Origin: Stigmatella aurantiaca | GTDB lineage: Bacteria > Myxococcota > Myxococcia > Myxococcales > Myxococcaceae | Length of the DNA stretch: 64,000 nucleotides | Direction of reading: 5' to 3' | Assembly: GCF_900109545.1 (NCBI RefSeq) | Contig: NZ_FOAP01000024.1 | Location: 62,001-126,000 of the forward strand | Made by a program: the position numbers and the translations under genes | Notes under the pieces: generated by a model | What the model was told of the DNA's origin: nothing | Databases searched by the model: none | The model's input: the letters and a program-made list of their open reading frames with translations, nothing else | Shown here: positions 25,047 to 34,680 of the stretch, in pieces | Layout of the letters: each line of letters starts with the position of its first letter | Position numbering within the stretch: position 1 is the stretch's first letter

Positions 25047-26750
25047 GTGACGCTCGCCGCAGGCGCCCAGATCGGCAAGTACATCGTCCGCCGGAAGCTC
25101 GCCGAGGGCGGGATGGCGGAGCTCTACCTGTGCACCGCTCAGGGGGCGGAGGGCTTCGAGAAGGAAGTCGTCATCAAGCAGGTGCGCGCGTTCCTGGCGA
25201 GCGATCCGGGGTTCGTGGAGATGTTCATCGCGGAGGCGCGGCTGGCCTCGCGGCTCAACCACGCCAACGTGGTGCAGATCTTCGACTTCGAGAAGCACGA
25301 GGACACGTACTACCTGGCGATGGAGTACGTGCGGGGCTGCACGCTCTGGGACTTGCGCAAGAAGTGCAAGGAGCAGCGGGAGCCCATGCCGCCCGTGCTG
25401 GTGGCGCACATCGGTGTGGAGGTGGCGCGCGGGCTCCACTACGCGCACCGGCTCCAGGTGAACGGCGAGCCGCTCTTCCTGGTCCACCGGGATGTCACCC
25501 CGCACAACGTGCTGCTCTCGTTCGACGGGGCGGTGAAGCTCACCGACTTCGGCATCGCCAAGGCGGGCAACAAGCTCACCTCACCGGGCATGCTCAAGGG
25601 CAAGTTCGCGTACATGTCCCCCGAGCAGTCCCGGGGCGAGCACGTGGATGCGCGCACGGACGTCTTCGCGCTCGGCATCGTGCTCTGGGAGATGCTCACC
25701 GGCGGGCGGTTGTTCGACGGGGATTCGGAACTCGCCGTGCTGCGCGCCGTCCAGGAGAGCGCCATTGCGCCGCCCTCCCGGCTCAACCCGGAGGTGCCGG
25801 AGGAGCTGGGGGCCGTGGTGATGAAGGCGCTGCGCCGGGACGCCTCGGAGCGCTACCAGACGGCGGCGGAGTTCGAGCGGGCGCTGGCCCAATGTGTGAT
25901 GAACCATGCCCGGTCCGTGGACGACACGGACGTGGGGGCCTTTCTGCGCCGGCTCTTTGGCGGGACGCCCGCCCAGCACCTGTCGGCCATGGTGGAGCGG
26001 ACCCAGCAGGCCGCGGCCGAGGCCGTGCCGGCCGCGCCCCCGGTGTCCGAACCGGGGCTTCGCGAGCCCACGGCCGTGATGCCGGGCGCTCCGCGCCGCC
26101 GGGGCGCGAGCCTGGAAGGCGCTCGGAGCCAAGCCGCCCCCTCTCCCGATGAGGACGTTCACGCGCCCACGCACCGGCTGCCCCGCCCGGGGCCGGTGAG
26201 CGGGAACCCGGGCGTGCCCGTGGAGGCCTCCAAGCCCTCGGGGCGGGGAGGGGAGGCGTCTTCCGGGCGCAAGGGGCTGTGGGTGGGGCTCGGGCTAGCA
26301 GCCCTCGTGGTCCTCGCGGGCGCGGGGGGCCTGGCCTTGTCCCAGAAGCAGGCCGCGCCGCCCGCTCCTTATCCTGTGGCCGGGCCGTCTCGGACGGCTC
26401 AGAAGCCTTCCGCTGCTCCGGCCGCGACGGAACCGGAAGCCGGGCAAGCCGCTCCCCCCCCGGTGGAGCCTCTCCCTCCGGGGGAGCCGTCCCCGGTGCC
26501 TGCCGCTGCGGAAGCGGCGGCCAAGCCCTCGGCCCCGCCGAAGGGCCGCCTCATCGTCAAGGCGACGCCGTACGCCACGGTGCTGGTGAACGGGAATTCC
26601 CTGGGCGAAGTCCAGAGCCGCAAGGTCTTCCCCTTGGCGCCCGGGAGCTACCAGCTCACGCTGGTGCACCCCAAGAAGACCAGGACCGAGTCCATCACCA
26701 TCGTGCCCGATGGAACGGTGACCCGGGAGTTCCGCGCCCTGGCGCCCTGA
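25047..26750 (+). CDS. Second membrane Ser/Thr protein kinase with PEGA-like tail
   Basis: A 567-residue kinase organised like its upstream neighbour. The kinase domain spans about residues 12-280 with [10 protein letters not shown]44 in [13 protein letters not shown] (147-154), DFG (167-169) and AYMSPEQ. The proline-rich linker is followed by a membrane helix at about 409-432 and a single C-terminal PEGA-type domain (about 498-560: [18 protein letters not shown]). Thr replaces the Lys of HRDxKxxN. Only 19 bases separate it from the first kinase, so both are probably cotranscribed. The paralogues differ in their sensory ends (two PEGA-like units versus one). The GTG start was chosen since the upstream ATG at 25030 is out of frame. 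Confidence 0.9.
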   Translation: MTLAAGAQIGKYIVRRKLAEGGMAELYLCTAQGAEGFEKEVVIKQVRAFLASDPGFVEMFIAEARLASRLNHANVVQIFDFEKHEDTYYLAMEYVRGCTLWDLRKKCKEQREPMPPVLVAHIGVEVARGLHYAHRLQVNGEPLFLVHRDVTPHNVLLSFDGAVKLTDFGIAKAGNKLTSPGMLKGKFAYMSPEQSRGEHVDARTDVFALGIVLWEMLTGGRLFDGDSELAVLRAVQESAIAPPSRLNPEVPEELGAVVMKALRRDASERYQTAAEFERALAQCVMNHARSVDDTDVGAFLRRLFGGTPAQHLSAMVERTQQAAAEAVPAAPPVSEPGLREPTAVMPGAPRRRGASLEGARSQAAPSPDEDVHAPTHRLPRPGPVSGNPGVPVEASKPSGRGGEASSGRKGLWVGLGLAALVVLAGAGGLALSQKQAAPPAPYPVAGPSRTAQKPSAAPAATEPEAGQAAPPPVEPLPPGEPSPVPAAAEAAAKPSAPPKGRLIVKATPYATVLVNGNSLGEVQSRKVFPLAPGSYQLTLVHPKKTRTESITIVPDGTVTREFRALAP

Positions 26751-26954
26751 GCGCCTCGCGCCCGTGCCTCCACCGCCTCCGGGGCTGAGCCTGCGCCGGC
26801 CACGGCGGGCGTTTCCGCGTCCAGACCGGGCCTTTCCGGCCTGACCGGGGGCTCCTTTGTCCACTGCTGAACAGAGCCCGTGAGGCCGAGTTCCGCCTTG
26901 ACGGGCCCGATCGGTTCTGGCACTCAGTGGCGTATCTTCAGTATCCTCTATTGA

Positions 26955-27479
26955 ATGGAAGCAATGGACCTACTGGGCCTTGAGGACATTGAGCGGATCG
27001 AGCGCGACCACGCGGGCGGGCTGCCGGCGAGCGCCATCCTGGAGATCTTCCGCCCGTGCGGCGTCCAGCTGTCGGAGGCGACGTTCCGCAAGTACGTCCA
27101 GGCGGGGTTGCTGCCGCGCAGCCGCCGCGTGGGCCGCAAGGGCAAGCACCAGGGCAGCCGGGGGCTCTACCCGGTGGAGTCCGTCCGGCGCATCAACGCC
27201 ATCAAGAAGATGATGGCGGAGGGGCACACCCTGGAGGACATCAAGCGCTCATTTCTCTTCCACAAGAACCACATCGACCAGCTCCAGCGGAATCTGGCCG
27301 AGGTGCTTGACGGCTTCCAGGCCGAGCTGGGAGACCGCCCCTTTGGCGGGGCGCACCGGCGGATGCTCGAGGAGGAGTTGGCAAACCTGAGGAGTCGCGC
27401 GCAGGATCTGGTCCGGGACGTGGCCCGGCTGGGCAGTGCCGTCACCGCGCACGCAGACGAAACGGGCAGTTCGCATTAG
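26955..27479 (+). CDS. MerR-type transcriptional regulator
   Basis: The 174-residue protein has a MerR-like winged helix in an unusual position, about residues 20-95: LSEATFRKYVQAGLLPRS, then GSRGLYPVESVRRINAIKKMM, EGHTLEDIKRSF. A C-terminal coiled-coil region (about 100-160) probably dimerises. No Cys cluster for metal sensing is present, so it is not a CueR or MerR metal sensor. The effector is unknown. The gene lies directly before a sigma-region-4-like gene (51 bases between) and after two kinase genes, which together form a regulatory block. The ATG at 26955 has no strong SD; the second Met, three codons on, is possible. Confidence 0.8.
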   Translation: MEAMDLLGLEDIERIERDHAGGLPASAILEIFRPCGVQLSEATFRKYVQAGLLPRSRRVGRKGKHQGSRGLYPVESVRRINAIKKMMAEGHTLEDIKRSFLFHKNHIDQLQRNLAEVLDGFQAELGDRPFGGAHRRMLEEELANLRSRAQDLVRDVARLGSAVTAHADETGSSH

Positions 27480-27530
27480 GATGCCGGCGGCCAGGGCAAC
27501 CGCACGGATTGGAACCTTTCTGGAGGGGTC

Positions 27531-28022
<492 letters not shown>

Positions 28023-28028
28023 ATTCCC

Positions 28029-28049
28029 CGGGCCCTTTCCGAGGGCCCG
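28029..28049 (+). terminator. GC hairpin after the sigma-4-like gene
   Basis: CGGGCCC and GGGCCCG form a perfect 7-bp stem with a 7-base loop, seven bases after the stop. It lacks a T-run, so it is either a weak terminator or a transcript-end hairpin. It separates the regulatory block from purH. Confidence 0.45.
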
Positions 28050-28132
28050 CCCTGTGACAGCGCGTTTGACACCCTGGGATGCGGTTGCTAACACCGCCGC
28101 CTCCCCTCCCTCTCCACGAGGCGCACACGCTC

Positions 28133-29677
28133 GTGCTGGCTCTCCTCAGCGTTTCCGATAAACGCGGGTTGGTTCCCTTCGCGCAGGGCCTGGCCCGGCG
28201 TGGCATTCAGTTGCTGTCCACGGGGGGCACCCTGTCGGCGCTTCAGGCCGCGGGCGTGGCCGCCACCCCCGTCTCCGAGCACACCCAGAGCCCCGAAATC
28301 CTTGGCGGCCGGGTGAAGACGCTCCACCCGCGCATCCACGGGGGCATCCTGGGCCGGGTGGACCTGGCCGGGGACCAGGCGGAGATGGCCGCCCATGGCA
28401 TTCAGCCCATCTCCCTGGTGGTGGTGAACCTCTACCCCTTCCGGCAGACGGTGGCCTCCGGGGCGGGCGAGGCGGAGGTCATCGAGCAAATCGACATCGG
28501 CGGTCCGGCCATGGTGCGCGCGGCGGCGAAGAACTTCCGCCATGTCTGCGTGGTGGTGGACCCGGACGACTACGGCGCGGTGCTGGCGGAGCTGGAGGGC
28601 ACGGGCGGGGTGGGGGAGGAGACGCGGCGCCGGCTCATGCGCAAGGCGTTCGCGCACACGGCCGCCTATGACGCGGCCATCGCCGGGTGGCTTGGCGGCC
28701 AGGCCCAGGAGCCCTTCCCGGCCGAGCTGTCGCTGGCCTTCCAGAAGGTCCAGGGCCTGCGCTACGGCGAGAACCCCCACCAGCAGGGCGCCTTCTACCG
28801 GGAGCACACCGCCCCGGCCGAGCCCACGGTGGCCTTCTCCAAGGTCCTTCAGGGTAAGGAGTTGTCCTACAACAACATCCTGGACCTGGATGCCGCGCTG
28901 GGGCTGGTGCTGGAGTTCCCCGAGCAGCCGTGCGCGGTCATCATCAAGCACAACACCCCCTGCGGGGTGGCGGTGGAGGCGCAGCTCGTCCAGGCGTACC
29001 GCACGGCGCGGGCCATCGACGAGGTGTCCGCCTTCGGCGGCATCGTCGCGCTCAACCGCGAGGTGGACGAGGCGTGCGCCCAGGCGCTGGCCGAGACGTT
29101 CCTGGAGGCGGTCATCGCCCCCTCGTACTCGGCCGCCGCGCTCCAGGTGCTCTCCGCGAAGAAGAACCTGCGGCTGCTGGAGGCGGGCCCGGCGCTGGCC
29201 TCGCTGCAGGCGCGGCCCCGGGTGCAGCTGGATGCACGGAGCGTCTCCGGCGGCCTGCTCCTGCAGGACCGGGATGCCGCCGAGCCGCCCCTGGAGTGGA
29301 AGGTGGTCACCCGGCGGGCCCCCACGGCCGAGGAGGAGAAGGCGCTCCGCTTCGCCTGGAGGATCTGCAAGCACGTCAAGAGCAACGCCATCGTCTTCGC
29401 CCAGCCCCAGAAGCTGCTGGCCGCGGGCGGAGGGCAGACCAGCCGCGTGGACTCGGTGAAGATCGCCGCGGCGCGCGGAGGCGAGGCCCTCCGGGGGAGT
29501 GCCGTGGCCTCGGATGCTTTCTTCCCCTTCCGTGACGGGCTGGATGAGGCCGCCCGGGCGGGGGCCACCTGCGTCATCCAGCCGGGGGGCTCCGTCCGCG
29601 ACGCGGAGCTCATCGCCGCCGCCGACGAACACAATCTGGCGATGGTCCTGACTGGAGTGCGACACTTCCGTCACTGA
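28133..29677 (+). CDS. purH: Bifunctional AICAR transformylase / IMP cyclohydrolase
   Basis: The 514-residue enzyme catalyses the last two steps of purine synthesis. The N-terminal MGS-like IMP cyclohydrolase domain shows [32 protein letters not shown] and [15 protein letters not shown]. The C-terminal AICARFT domain shows [56 protein letters not shown] and the ending TGVRHFRH. The GTG at 28133 gives the usual N-terminus ([10 protein letters not shown]) with GAGG eleven bases upstream; an earlier in-frame start would add an unconserved proline-rich stretch. It heads a compact run of five genes (purH, TPR protein, purD, lptF, lptG) with gaps of three bases or overlaps, so it is probably the first gene of an operon. 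Confidence 0.95.
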   Translation: MLALLSVSDKRGLVPFAQGLARRGIQLLSTGGTLSALQAAGVAATPVSEHTQSPEILGGRVKTLHPRIHGGILGRVDLAGDQAEMAAHGIQPISLVVVNLYPFRQTVASGAGEAEVIEQIDIGGPAMVRAAAKNFRHVCVVVDPDDYGAVLAELEGTGGVGEETRRRLMRKAFAHTAAYDAAIAGWLGGQAQEPFPAELSLAFQKVQGLRYGENPHQQGAFYREHTAPAEPTVAFSKVLQGKELSYNNILDLDAALGLVLEFPEQPCAVIIKHNTPCGVAVEAQLVQAYRTARAIDEVSAFGGIVALNREVDEACAQALAETFLEAVIAPSYSAAALQVLSAKKNLRLLEAGPALASLQARPRVQLDARSVSGGLLLQDRDAAEPPLEWKVVTRRAPTAEEEKALRFAWRICKHVKSNAIVFAQPQKLLAAGGGQTSRVDSVKIAAARGGEALRGSAVASDAFFPFRDGLDEAARAGATCVIQPGGSVRDAELIAAADEHNLAMVLTGVRHFRH

Positions 29678-29680
29678 GCC

Positions 29681-32305
29681 ATGCGGATCGTCTGCCAGAA
29701 ATGTGCGGCTGCTTATGCCATCGAAGATCGGCTGATTTCGCCGAAGGGGGTTCGTGCGCAGTGCCCCCGGTGCCGGCACCTTCAGCTCGTGAAGAAGGAT
29801 CCGGCCGGCGCTGAGGCCGGAGCCCCCGAGCCCGCCGCGGCCCCCGCGCCGCAGGCCGCACCGCCCGTAGCAGCGGCGGCGGCGGCCCGTGCCCCGGCCC
29901 GTCCTCTGTCCTCCGAGGATGCCCTGCCGGGTTACGGCGACATGTCCGGCGGAGAGCCGGCGCCCGATCCGCTGTTCGATGGGCTCATCCCCTCCGGGCC
30001 TTCCCGGCCCGCCGCCGGTGCCGCGCCCGCCAGGGCCGCGGAGGCCGCGCCGGTGAAGTGCCGGGAGTGCAGCAAGCCCCTGCCGGATCCGTTCGATCAG
30101 GCGATTGGCACCTGCGAGGACTGTCGGCAGAAGGCCCATCCTCCGGAAGCGGCCGCGGCTCCCGCCGCCAGTGCCGCGCCGGCGAGCCAGGGCTTCCAGG
30201 AAATCGATCTGCCCCCGCTCGAGTCCATCGACATGTCGGGGGTGTCCGCCACGGGCGCGCCCGCGCTGGGGCCCGAGCCGCGCAGCAGCGCCAACCGCTC
30301 CCAGCCGCCCCGGCCTGCTTATGTGGCGTCCCCGCCCCCCAAGCCCGTGAAGAAGTCCGGAGGGGCCGGGGGCATCCTGCTCGGCCTCTTGCTGGCGCTG
30401 CTGCTGGTGGGCGGTGGGGCCGGGGCCGCGTACTACTTCCTGGTGATGAAGCCGCAGGCGGAGGTGGTGGCCAAGCCCGTGCAGCCGGTGGGGCCGCCGC
30501 CCATTCCCGCCGCCATCCAGGCGGTGCTGCCGCGCTGGGAGCTGCGGTTCCTGGACCTGACCGGGACCAGCGCCCAGCGGATCGAGGTGGGCATGCGGCT
30601 GCTGGCCGAGGACCAGCGCTCCGCCTACGCGGAGGCGGAGGAGTCCTTCCAGCAGGCGCTGCTGATTGACCCGCGCAGTGACGCGGCCATCGCCGGCTAC
30701 GTGCAGGCCGTGGCGCTCGGGCGGGGCACCAGCATCGACAAGGCCACGTTCGATGAGGCGCTCGCGCTCGTCGAGGCGGCCGAGGAGCGCGCGGGCCGCA
30801 CCCCGGCGCTGCTGCTGGCCCATGCGAACCTGATGCTGACCCGGTCCAACCAGCCCGAGGCGGCGGGCCAGGCCCGGCGGCTGGCCGAGGAGGTGCTCAC
30901 CCAGGGCATCGACATGGACAAGGCCGAGGCCCACGTGGTGATTGGCCGGACCTACCTGAAAACGTCCCAGGGACTGGCCAACCAGCACTTCGATACGGCG
31001 CTCACGCTCGCCCCCAACCTCCAGCGCATCGCCTATTACAGGGCGCTGGCCCACGAGTCCGCGGGCGAGTACTCCCGGGCGCTCGAGGCGCTGAAGGGGC
31101 GGCTGGAGAAGGACCCCGAGCACTGGGACAGCCTGGCCGCCATGGCCCGCATCTACCTGGAGGTCGGCGAGGTGGAGCAGGCCCGGAAGCTCTATGAGTC
31201 CCGCTCCAAGGGCCCGGAGGCGGATGGCCGCGCCCTGATGACGCTGGCGGTGATGCGCTACCAGGTGGACGGCAACGCGGGGGCCGCCGCCAAGGAGCTG
31301 CGCGCCCTGCTCAAGAACCGGCAGCGCTACGGAGAGCGGGAGGTTTCCGAGGCGCTCGTTCACCTCGCGGCCGCCGAGCGCATGGCGGGCAATGCCGAGG
31401 CGGGGGTGAAGGCGGCCGAGGAAGCGCTGACCATCGCCAAGGACATGCCCGCGGCGCACCTGCAGCTGTTCCTCGCCGCCCTGGGGCGGGGGGAAGCCGC
31501 CAAGGCGGCCCCGCACCTGCAAGGCTTCCAGGGGAAGACCGAGGATGCCGCGCTGGAGAAGGTGCTCGAAGGCCGGCTGCGGCTGACCGAGCGCAAGCCC
31601 GCGGAGGCGCTGGAGCTGTTCCAGGAGGCCCTCAAGCTCGATTCGCGCCGCGAGGACGCGATGCTCCTGGCGGGCATCGCCTCGGCGGGGGCGGGCCGCC
31701 GGGATGACGCGTTCCGGTTCTTCTTCCAGGCCCTCCAGTCGGATCCCATGCGCCCGATGCCGCGCCCGGTGACGACGCTCTACTTCCTGCGCCCGGGCGA
31801 GACGCTCGTGGGGCTGAAGGGCGCCATCCTGGAGATGAAGAAGGAGTCCATGGACGTGGCGCCCTCGCTGTACGAGGGGCTGCTGCTCGTCCACATGGGA
31901 GAGCGCCCCGAGGCGGAGCGGCTGTTCCGCGAGGTGTTCGAGCTGGACCCCAACAACGCGGGCGCGGCGGCCTACCTGTCCCTGCTGGCCCTGCAGCGCG
32001 GCGAGGGCTCCAAGGCGCGCACCTTCGGCGCCCAGGCGGTGACCGTCGGCCGTCAGCAGCCCATCGCCCACTTCGCCAACGGCCTGGCGCTCGAGGAGAG
32101 CAAGAAGTGGGAGCCCGCCAAGCGCTCCCTGCGCGATGCGCTGGGGCTGGCGCCCGCGCTGCTGTCCGCGGAGGTGAAGCTCGCGGAGATGGAGATGGCC
32201 TCGAACCGGACCTCGGCCCGGGAGCGCCTCCTGAAGGTCGCCGGGTTGGATCCGACGTATCTGGCCGCCAAGCGCCTGTTGTTCCTGCTCGACCGTCAAG
32301 GGTGA
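29681..32305 (+). CDS. MJ0042 zinc-ribbon, single-pass membrane TPR protein
   Basis: The 874-residue protein begins with an MJ0042/zinc_ribbon domain (C5, C8, C28, C31). An Ala/Pro-rich linker and a second zinc-binding CxxC pair (CRECSKPL and CEDCRQK, near residues 127-150) follow. A membrane helix at about 227-253 (GILLGLLLALLLVGGG) leads to some 600 residues of TPR-like helical repeats. The zinc ribbons would be cytoplasmic and the TPRs periplasmic. Similar architectures occur in myxobacterial gliding and secretion proteins, but I cannot match it to a named one. It sits three bases after purH and three before purD, an odd place for a scaffold protein and evidence of cotranscription. Confidence 0.8.
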   Translation: MRIVCQKCAAAYAIEDRLISPKGVRAQCPRCRHLQLVKKDPAGAEAGAPEPAAAPAPQAAPPVAAAAAARAPARPLSSEDALPGYGDMSGGEPAPDPLFDGLIPSGPSRPAAGAAPARAAEAAPVKCRECSKPLPDPFDQAIGTCEDCRQKAHPPEAAAAPAASAAPASQGFQEIDLPPLESIDMSGVSATGAPALGPEPRSSANRSQPPRPAYVASPPPKPVKKSGGAGGILLGLLLALLLVGGGAGAAYYFLVMKPQAEVVAKPVQPVGPPPIPAAIQAVLPRWELRFLDLTGTSAQRIEVGMRLLAEDQRSAYAEAEESFQQALLIDPRSDAAIAGYVQAVALGRGTSIDKATFDEALALVEAAEERAGRTPALLLAHANLMLTRSNQPEAAGQARRLAEEVLTQGIDMDKAEAHVVIGRTYLKTSQGLANQHFDTALTLAPNLQRIAYYRALAHESAGEYSRALEALKGRLEKDPEHWDSLAAMARIYLEVGEVEQARKLYESRSKGPEADGRALMTLAVMRYQVDGNAGAAAKELRALLKNRQRYGEREVSEALVHLAAAERMAGNAEAGVKAAEEALTIAKDMPAAHLQLFLAALGRGEAAKAAPHLQGFQGKTEDAALEKVLEGRLRLTERKPAEALELFQEALKLDSRREDAMLLAGIASAGAGRRDDAFRFFFQALQSDPMRPMPRPVTTLYFLRPGETLVGLKGAILEMKKESMDVAPSLYEGLLLVHMGERPEAERLFREVFELDPNNAGAAAYLSLLALQRGEGSKARTFGAQAVTVGRQQPIAHFANGLALEESKKWEPAKRSLRDALGLAPALLSAEVKLAEMEMASNRTSARERLLKVAGLDPTYLAAKRLLFLLDRQG

Positions 32306-32308
32306 TTC

Positions 32309-33568
32309 GTGAAGGTGCTTCTGTTGGGGTCCGGGGGCCGTGAGCACGCCCTGGCGTGGAAGTTGGCGCGCAGCCCGAAGCTCTCGGCCTTGCTCTGTGG
32401 CCCCGGCAACCCCGGCATGGTCCGCCTGGGGACGCAGGTGGCCCTGAAGCCGGATGCGCCCGGGGCGGTCGCGGCCCTGGCGAAGCGGGAGAAGGTGGAC
32501 CTGGTGGTGGTGGGCCCGGAGGCGCCGCTGGTGGCGGGCGTGGCGGATGCGCTGGCCGCCGAGGGCATCGCCTGCTTCGGTCCGGTGGCCGCCGCCGCGC
32601 GGCTCGAGGGCTCCAAGGCCTTCGCCAAGGAGATCATGGCCGAGGCGGGGGTGCCCACCGCGGACTTCCAGGTCTTCGAGGATGTGGCCGCCGCCGAGGC
32701 GTATGCGGTGGCGCGCGGAAAGATTGTCGTCAAGGCGGACGGCCTGGCCGCGGGCAAGGGCGTCATCGTGGCGCCGGATGTGGCGTCCGCCCGGGCCGCG
32801 GTGAGGGCCGTGGCGGCGATGGGCCCGGCCAGCCAGCGCATGGTGCTGGAGGAACTGCTGGAGGGCGAGGAGGTCTCCGTCATCGCGCTGTGCGATGGCG
32901 AGCGGTACGTGCTGCTTCCCCCCGCGCAGGACCACAAGCGGGTGGGGGAGGGGGACACGGGCCCGAACACCGGCGGCATGGGCGCGTACTGCCCGGCCCC
33001 CTTCCTGTCCGCCGAGGCGCTGGAGCAGGTGGGCAAGGACGTCATCGCCCCGATGCTGGCGGTGATGCGCCGACGCGGGGCGCCCTTTCGCGGCGCGCTG
33101 TACGCGGGGCTGATGCTCACGCGCAGCGGGCCCAAGGTGCTCGAGTTCAACGCGCGCTTCGGGGACCCGGAGACGCAGGTGCTGATGCTTCAGCTCGGCG
33201 AGGATCTGCTGCCGCTGCTGAATGCGTGCGCCCGGGGTCAGCTGGAGCCCCGGCCCCTGACGCTGGAGCCGGGGGCCTCGGTGGGCATCGTCCTCGCGGC
33301 GGAGGGCTACCCGGAGGCACCCCGGCGCGGCCAGGAAATCCAGGGGCTGGAGGCAGTCCCCGCGGGCGCCACGGTGTTCGTGGCGGGCGCCGAGGCGAAG
33401 GGCAGCGCCATCGTCACCTCCGGAGGCCGGGTGCTGACGGTCTGCGCGCGGGGGGCGAACCTCGTGGAGGCGCGCGCCCGGGCCTATGAGGCCGTGGCGG
33501 GGCTGCGCTTCGAGGGCATGCACTTCCGCCGCGATATTGGAGCGCGAGGGGTGCGCACCGCGCCGTGA
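32309..33568 (+). CDS. purD: Phosphoribosylamine--glycine ligase
   Basis: The 419-residue ATP-grasp enzyme makes glycinamide ribonucleotide from phosphoribosylamine, glycine and ATP. Clear motifs are VLLLGSGGREHALAWKL at the N-terminus, CGPGNPGM, VVVGPEAPLVAGVAD, FGPVAAAARLEGSKAFAKE, VVKADGLAAGKGV, PAQDHKRVGEGDTGPNTGGM and LEFNARFGDPETQ. A GTG start follows the preceding stop by three bases. Its end overlaps the lptF start by four bases. The link with purH is normal; the insertion of a TPR membrane protein between them and lptFG after them is not. Confidence 0.95.
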   Translation: MKVLLLGSGGREHALAWKLARSPKLSALLCGPGNPGMVRLGTQVALKPDAPGAVAALAKREKVDLVVVGPEAPLVAGVADALAAEGIACFGPVAAAARLEGSKAFAKEIMAEAGVPTADFQVFEDVAAAEAYAVARGKIVVKADGLAAGKGVIVAPDVASARAAVRAVAAMGPASQRMVLEELLEGEEVSVIALCDGERYVLLPPAQDHKRVGEGDTGPNTGGMGAYCPAPFLSAEALEQVGKDVIAPMLAVMRRRGAPFRGALYAGLMLTRSGPKVLEFNARFGDPETQVLMLQLGEDLLPLLNACARGQLEPRPLTLEPGASVGIVLAAEGYPEAPRRGQEIQGLEAVPAGATVFVAGAEAKGSAIVTSGGRVLTVCARGANLVEARARAYEAVAGLRFEGMHFRRDIGARGVRTAP

Positions 33569-34680
33569 TCCTGCTGGCGCGCTACCTGCTGAAGGAACTG
33601 CTCGGCCCCCTGGTGGTGTGGGTGGCGTTCATGTTCCTGTTGCTGTTCGTCATGCAGTTCCTCATGGGCACCGAGGTGCTGCTCGGCTCGGCGGTGACGC
33701 TCTCGGACGTGGGCCGGCTCATCCTCTACCTGACGCCGCACTTCCTGGTGAAGGCGCTGCCCATCGCGTTCCTGATGGCCATCCTGCTGGGGCTGGGGCG
33801 GCTGAGCGAGGACCGGGAGCTGACGGCGCTCCAGGCGCTGGGCATCAGCCCGGTGCAGCTCCTGCTGGGGCCCGTGGCCATCGGCCTGGTGCTCGGGGGG
33901 CTGATGGCGGTGCTGGCCTTCACCGCCCAACCCTGGGGCCTGACGAGCGTCAAGGCGCTGGTCAACGAGGTCATCAAGAAGAACGTGGCGGGCGATGTGA
34001 AGTCAGGCGTCTTCTACGAGGACCTGAGCGACCTGACGCTCTACGCGGAGCACGTCTCGCGCCAGGGCGGCGAGTGGACGCACGTGCTGCTGCACGATGA
34101 CCGGGAGCCCTCCTCCCCGTTGCTGGTGCTGGCGCAGCGCGGCCGGGTGAACATGCGCGGCAGCGACGAGGCGCTGCGGCTCGTGCTGGAGGAAGGGGAG
34201 GTGCACCGCGCCAACCGCTCCACCACGGACTACAGCCTGCTGCGCTTCGAGCAGGGCGAGGTGTCCGTGGGGCTGGGCAGCTCGATGAACCGCAAGGGCA
34301 ACCGCTTCCGCTCCCAGAAAGAGGAGATGTCGCCCGGGGAACTGCTCCAGGCGGCGGAGGAGGCCGAGAAGAGCGGGGGAGACCCCCGGCCCTTCTGGAT
34401 GGCCATCCACATGCGCGTGAGCAACGCGGTGGCGCCGTTCTCGTTCGCGCTGCTGGGCACGCCCCTGGCCATCGGGCGCAAGCAGGGCGGACGGGCCTGG
34501 GGGTACCTGCTGACGCTGGGCGGGTATGTGCTCTTCTACGTGCTCAGCCGGGTGTTCGAGACGCTGGGCAACCAGCAGAAGCTGCCGATGCTCCTGGCGG
34601 CCCAGCTGCCCAACCTCCTGTTCATCACCGTGGGCGTGGTGGCCATGTGGCGCGTGAGCCGCTCGGGGACGGTGCGGTGA
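33565..34680 (+). CDS. lptF: LPS export permease LptF (YjgP/YjgQ family)
   Basis: The 371-residue permease has the YjgP/YjgQ layout: three N-terminal membrane helices (LLARYLLKELLGPLVVWVAF onward), a periplasmic beta-jellyroll domain of about 190 residues, and three C-terminal helices. The cytoplasmic loop motif LSEDRELTALQALGIS (about residues 72-87) is the coupling helix that contacts the LptB ATPase. With LptG and LptB it extracts LPS from the inner membrane. The GTG start overlaps the purD stop by four bases (GTGA). The next gene is its paralogue with the same overlap. F versus G is assigned by order only. Confidence 0.88.
   Translation: MILLARYLLKELLGPLVVWVAFMFLLLFVMQFLMGTEVLLGSAVTLSDVGRLILYLTPHFLVKALPIAFLMAILLGLGRLSEDRELTALQALGISPVQLLLGPVAIGLVLGGLMAVLAFTAQPWGLTSVKALVNEVIKKNVAGDVKSGVFYEDLSDLTLYAEHVSRQGGEWTHVLLHDDREPSSPLLVLAQRGRVNMRGSDEALRLVLEEGEVHRANRSTTDYSLLRFEQGEVSVGLGSSMNRKGNRFRSQKEEMSPGELLQAAEEAEKSGGDPRPFWMAIHMRVSNAVAPFSFALLGTPLAIGRKQGGRAWGYLLTLGGYVLFYVLSRVFETLGNQQKLPMLLAAQLPNLLFITVGVVAMWRVSRSGTVR

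Noticed and set aside
26918-26940. TGGCAC resembling a sigma-54 -24 element before the MerR gene
   Set aside because: The expected GC element at -12 is missing at the right spacing.
28088-33523. 1811-codon open frame on the minus strand
   Set aside because: Lies opposite purH, the TPR gene and purD, which have clear family motifs. Composition is typical of a shadow frame.
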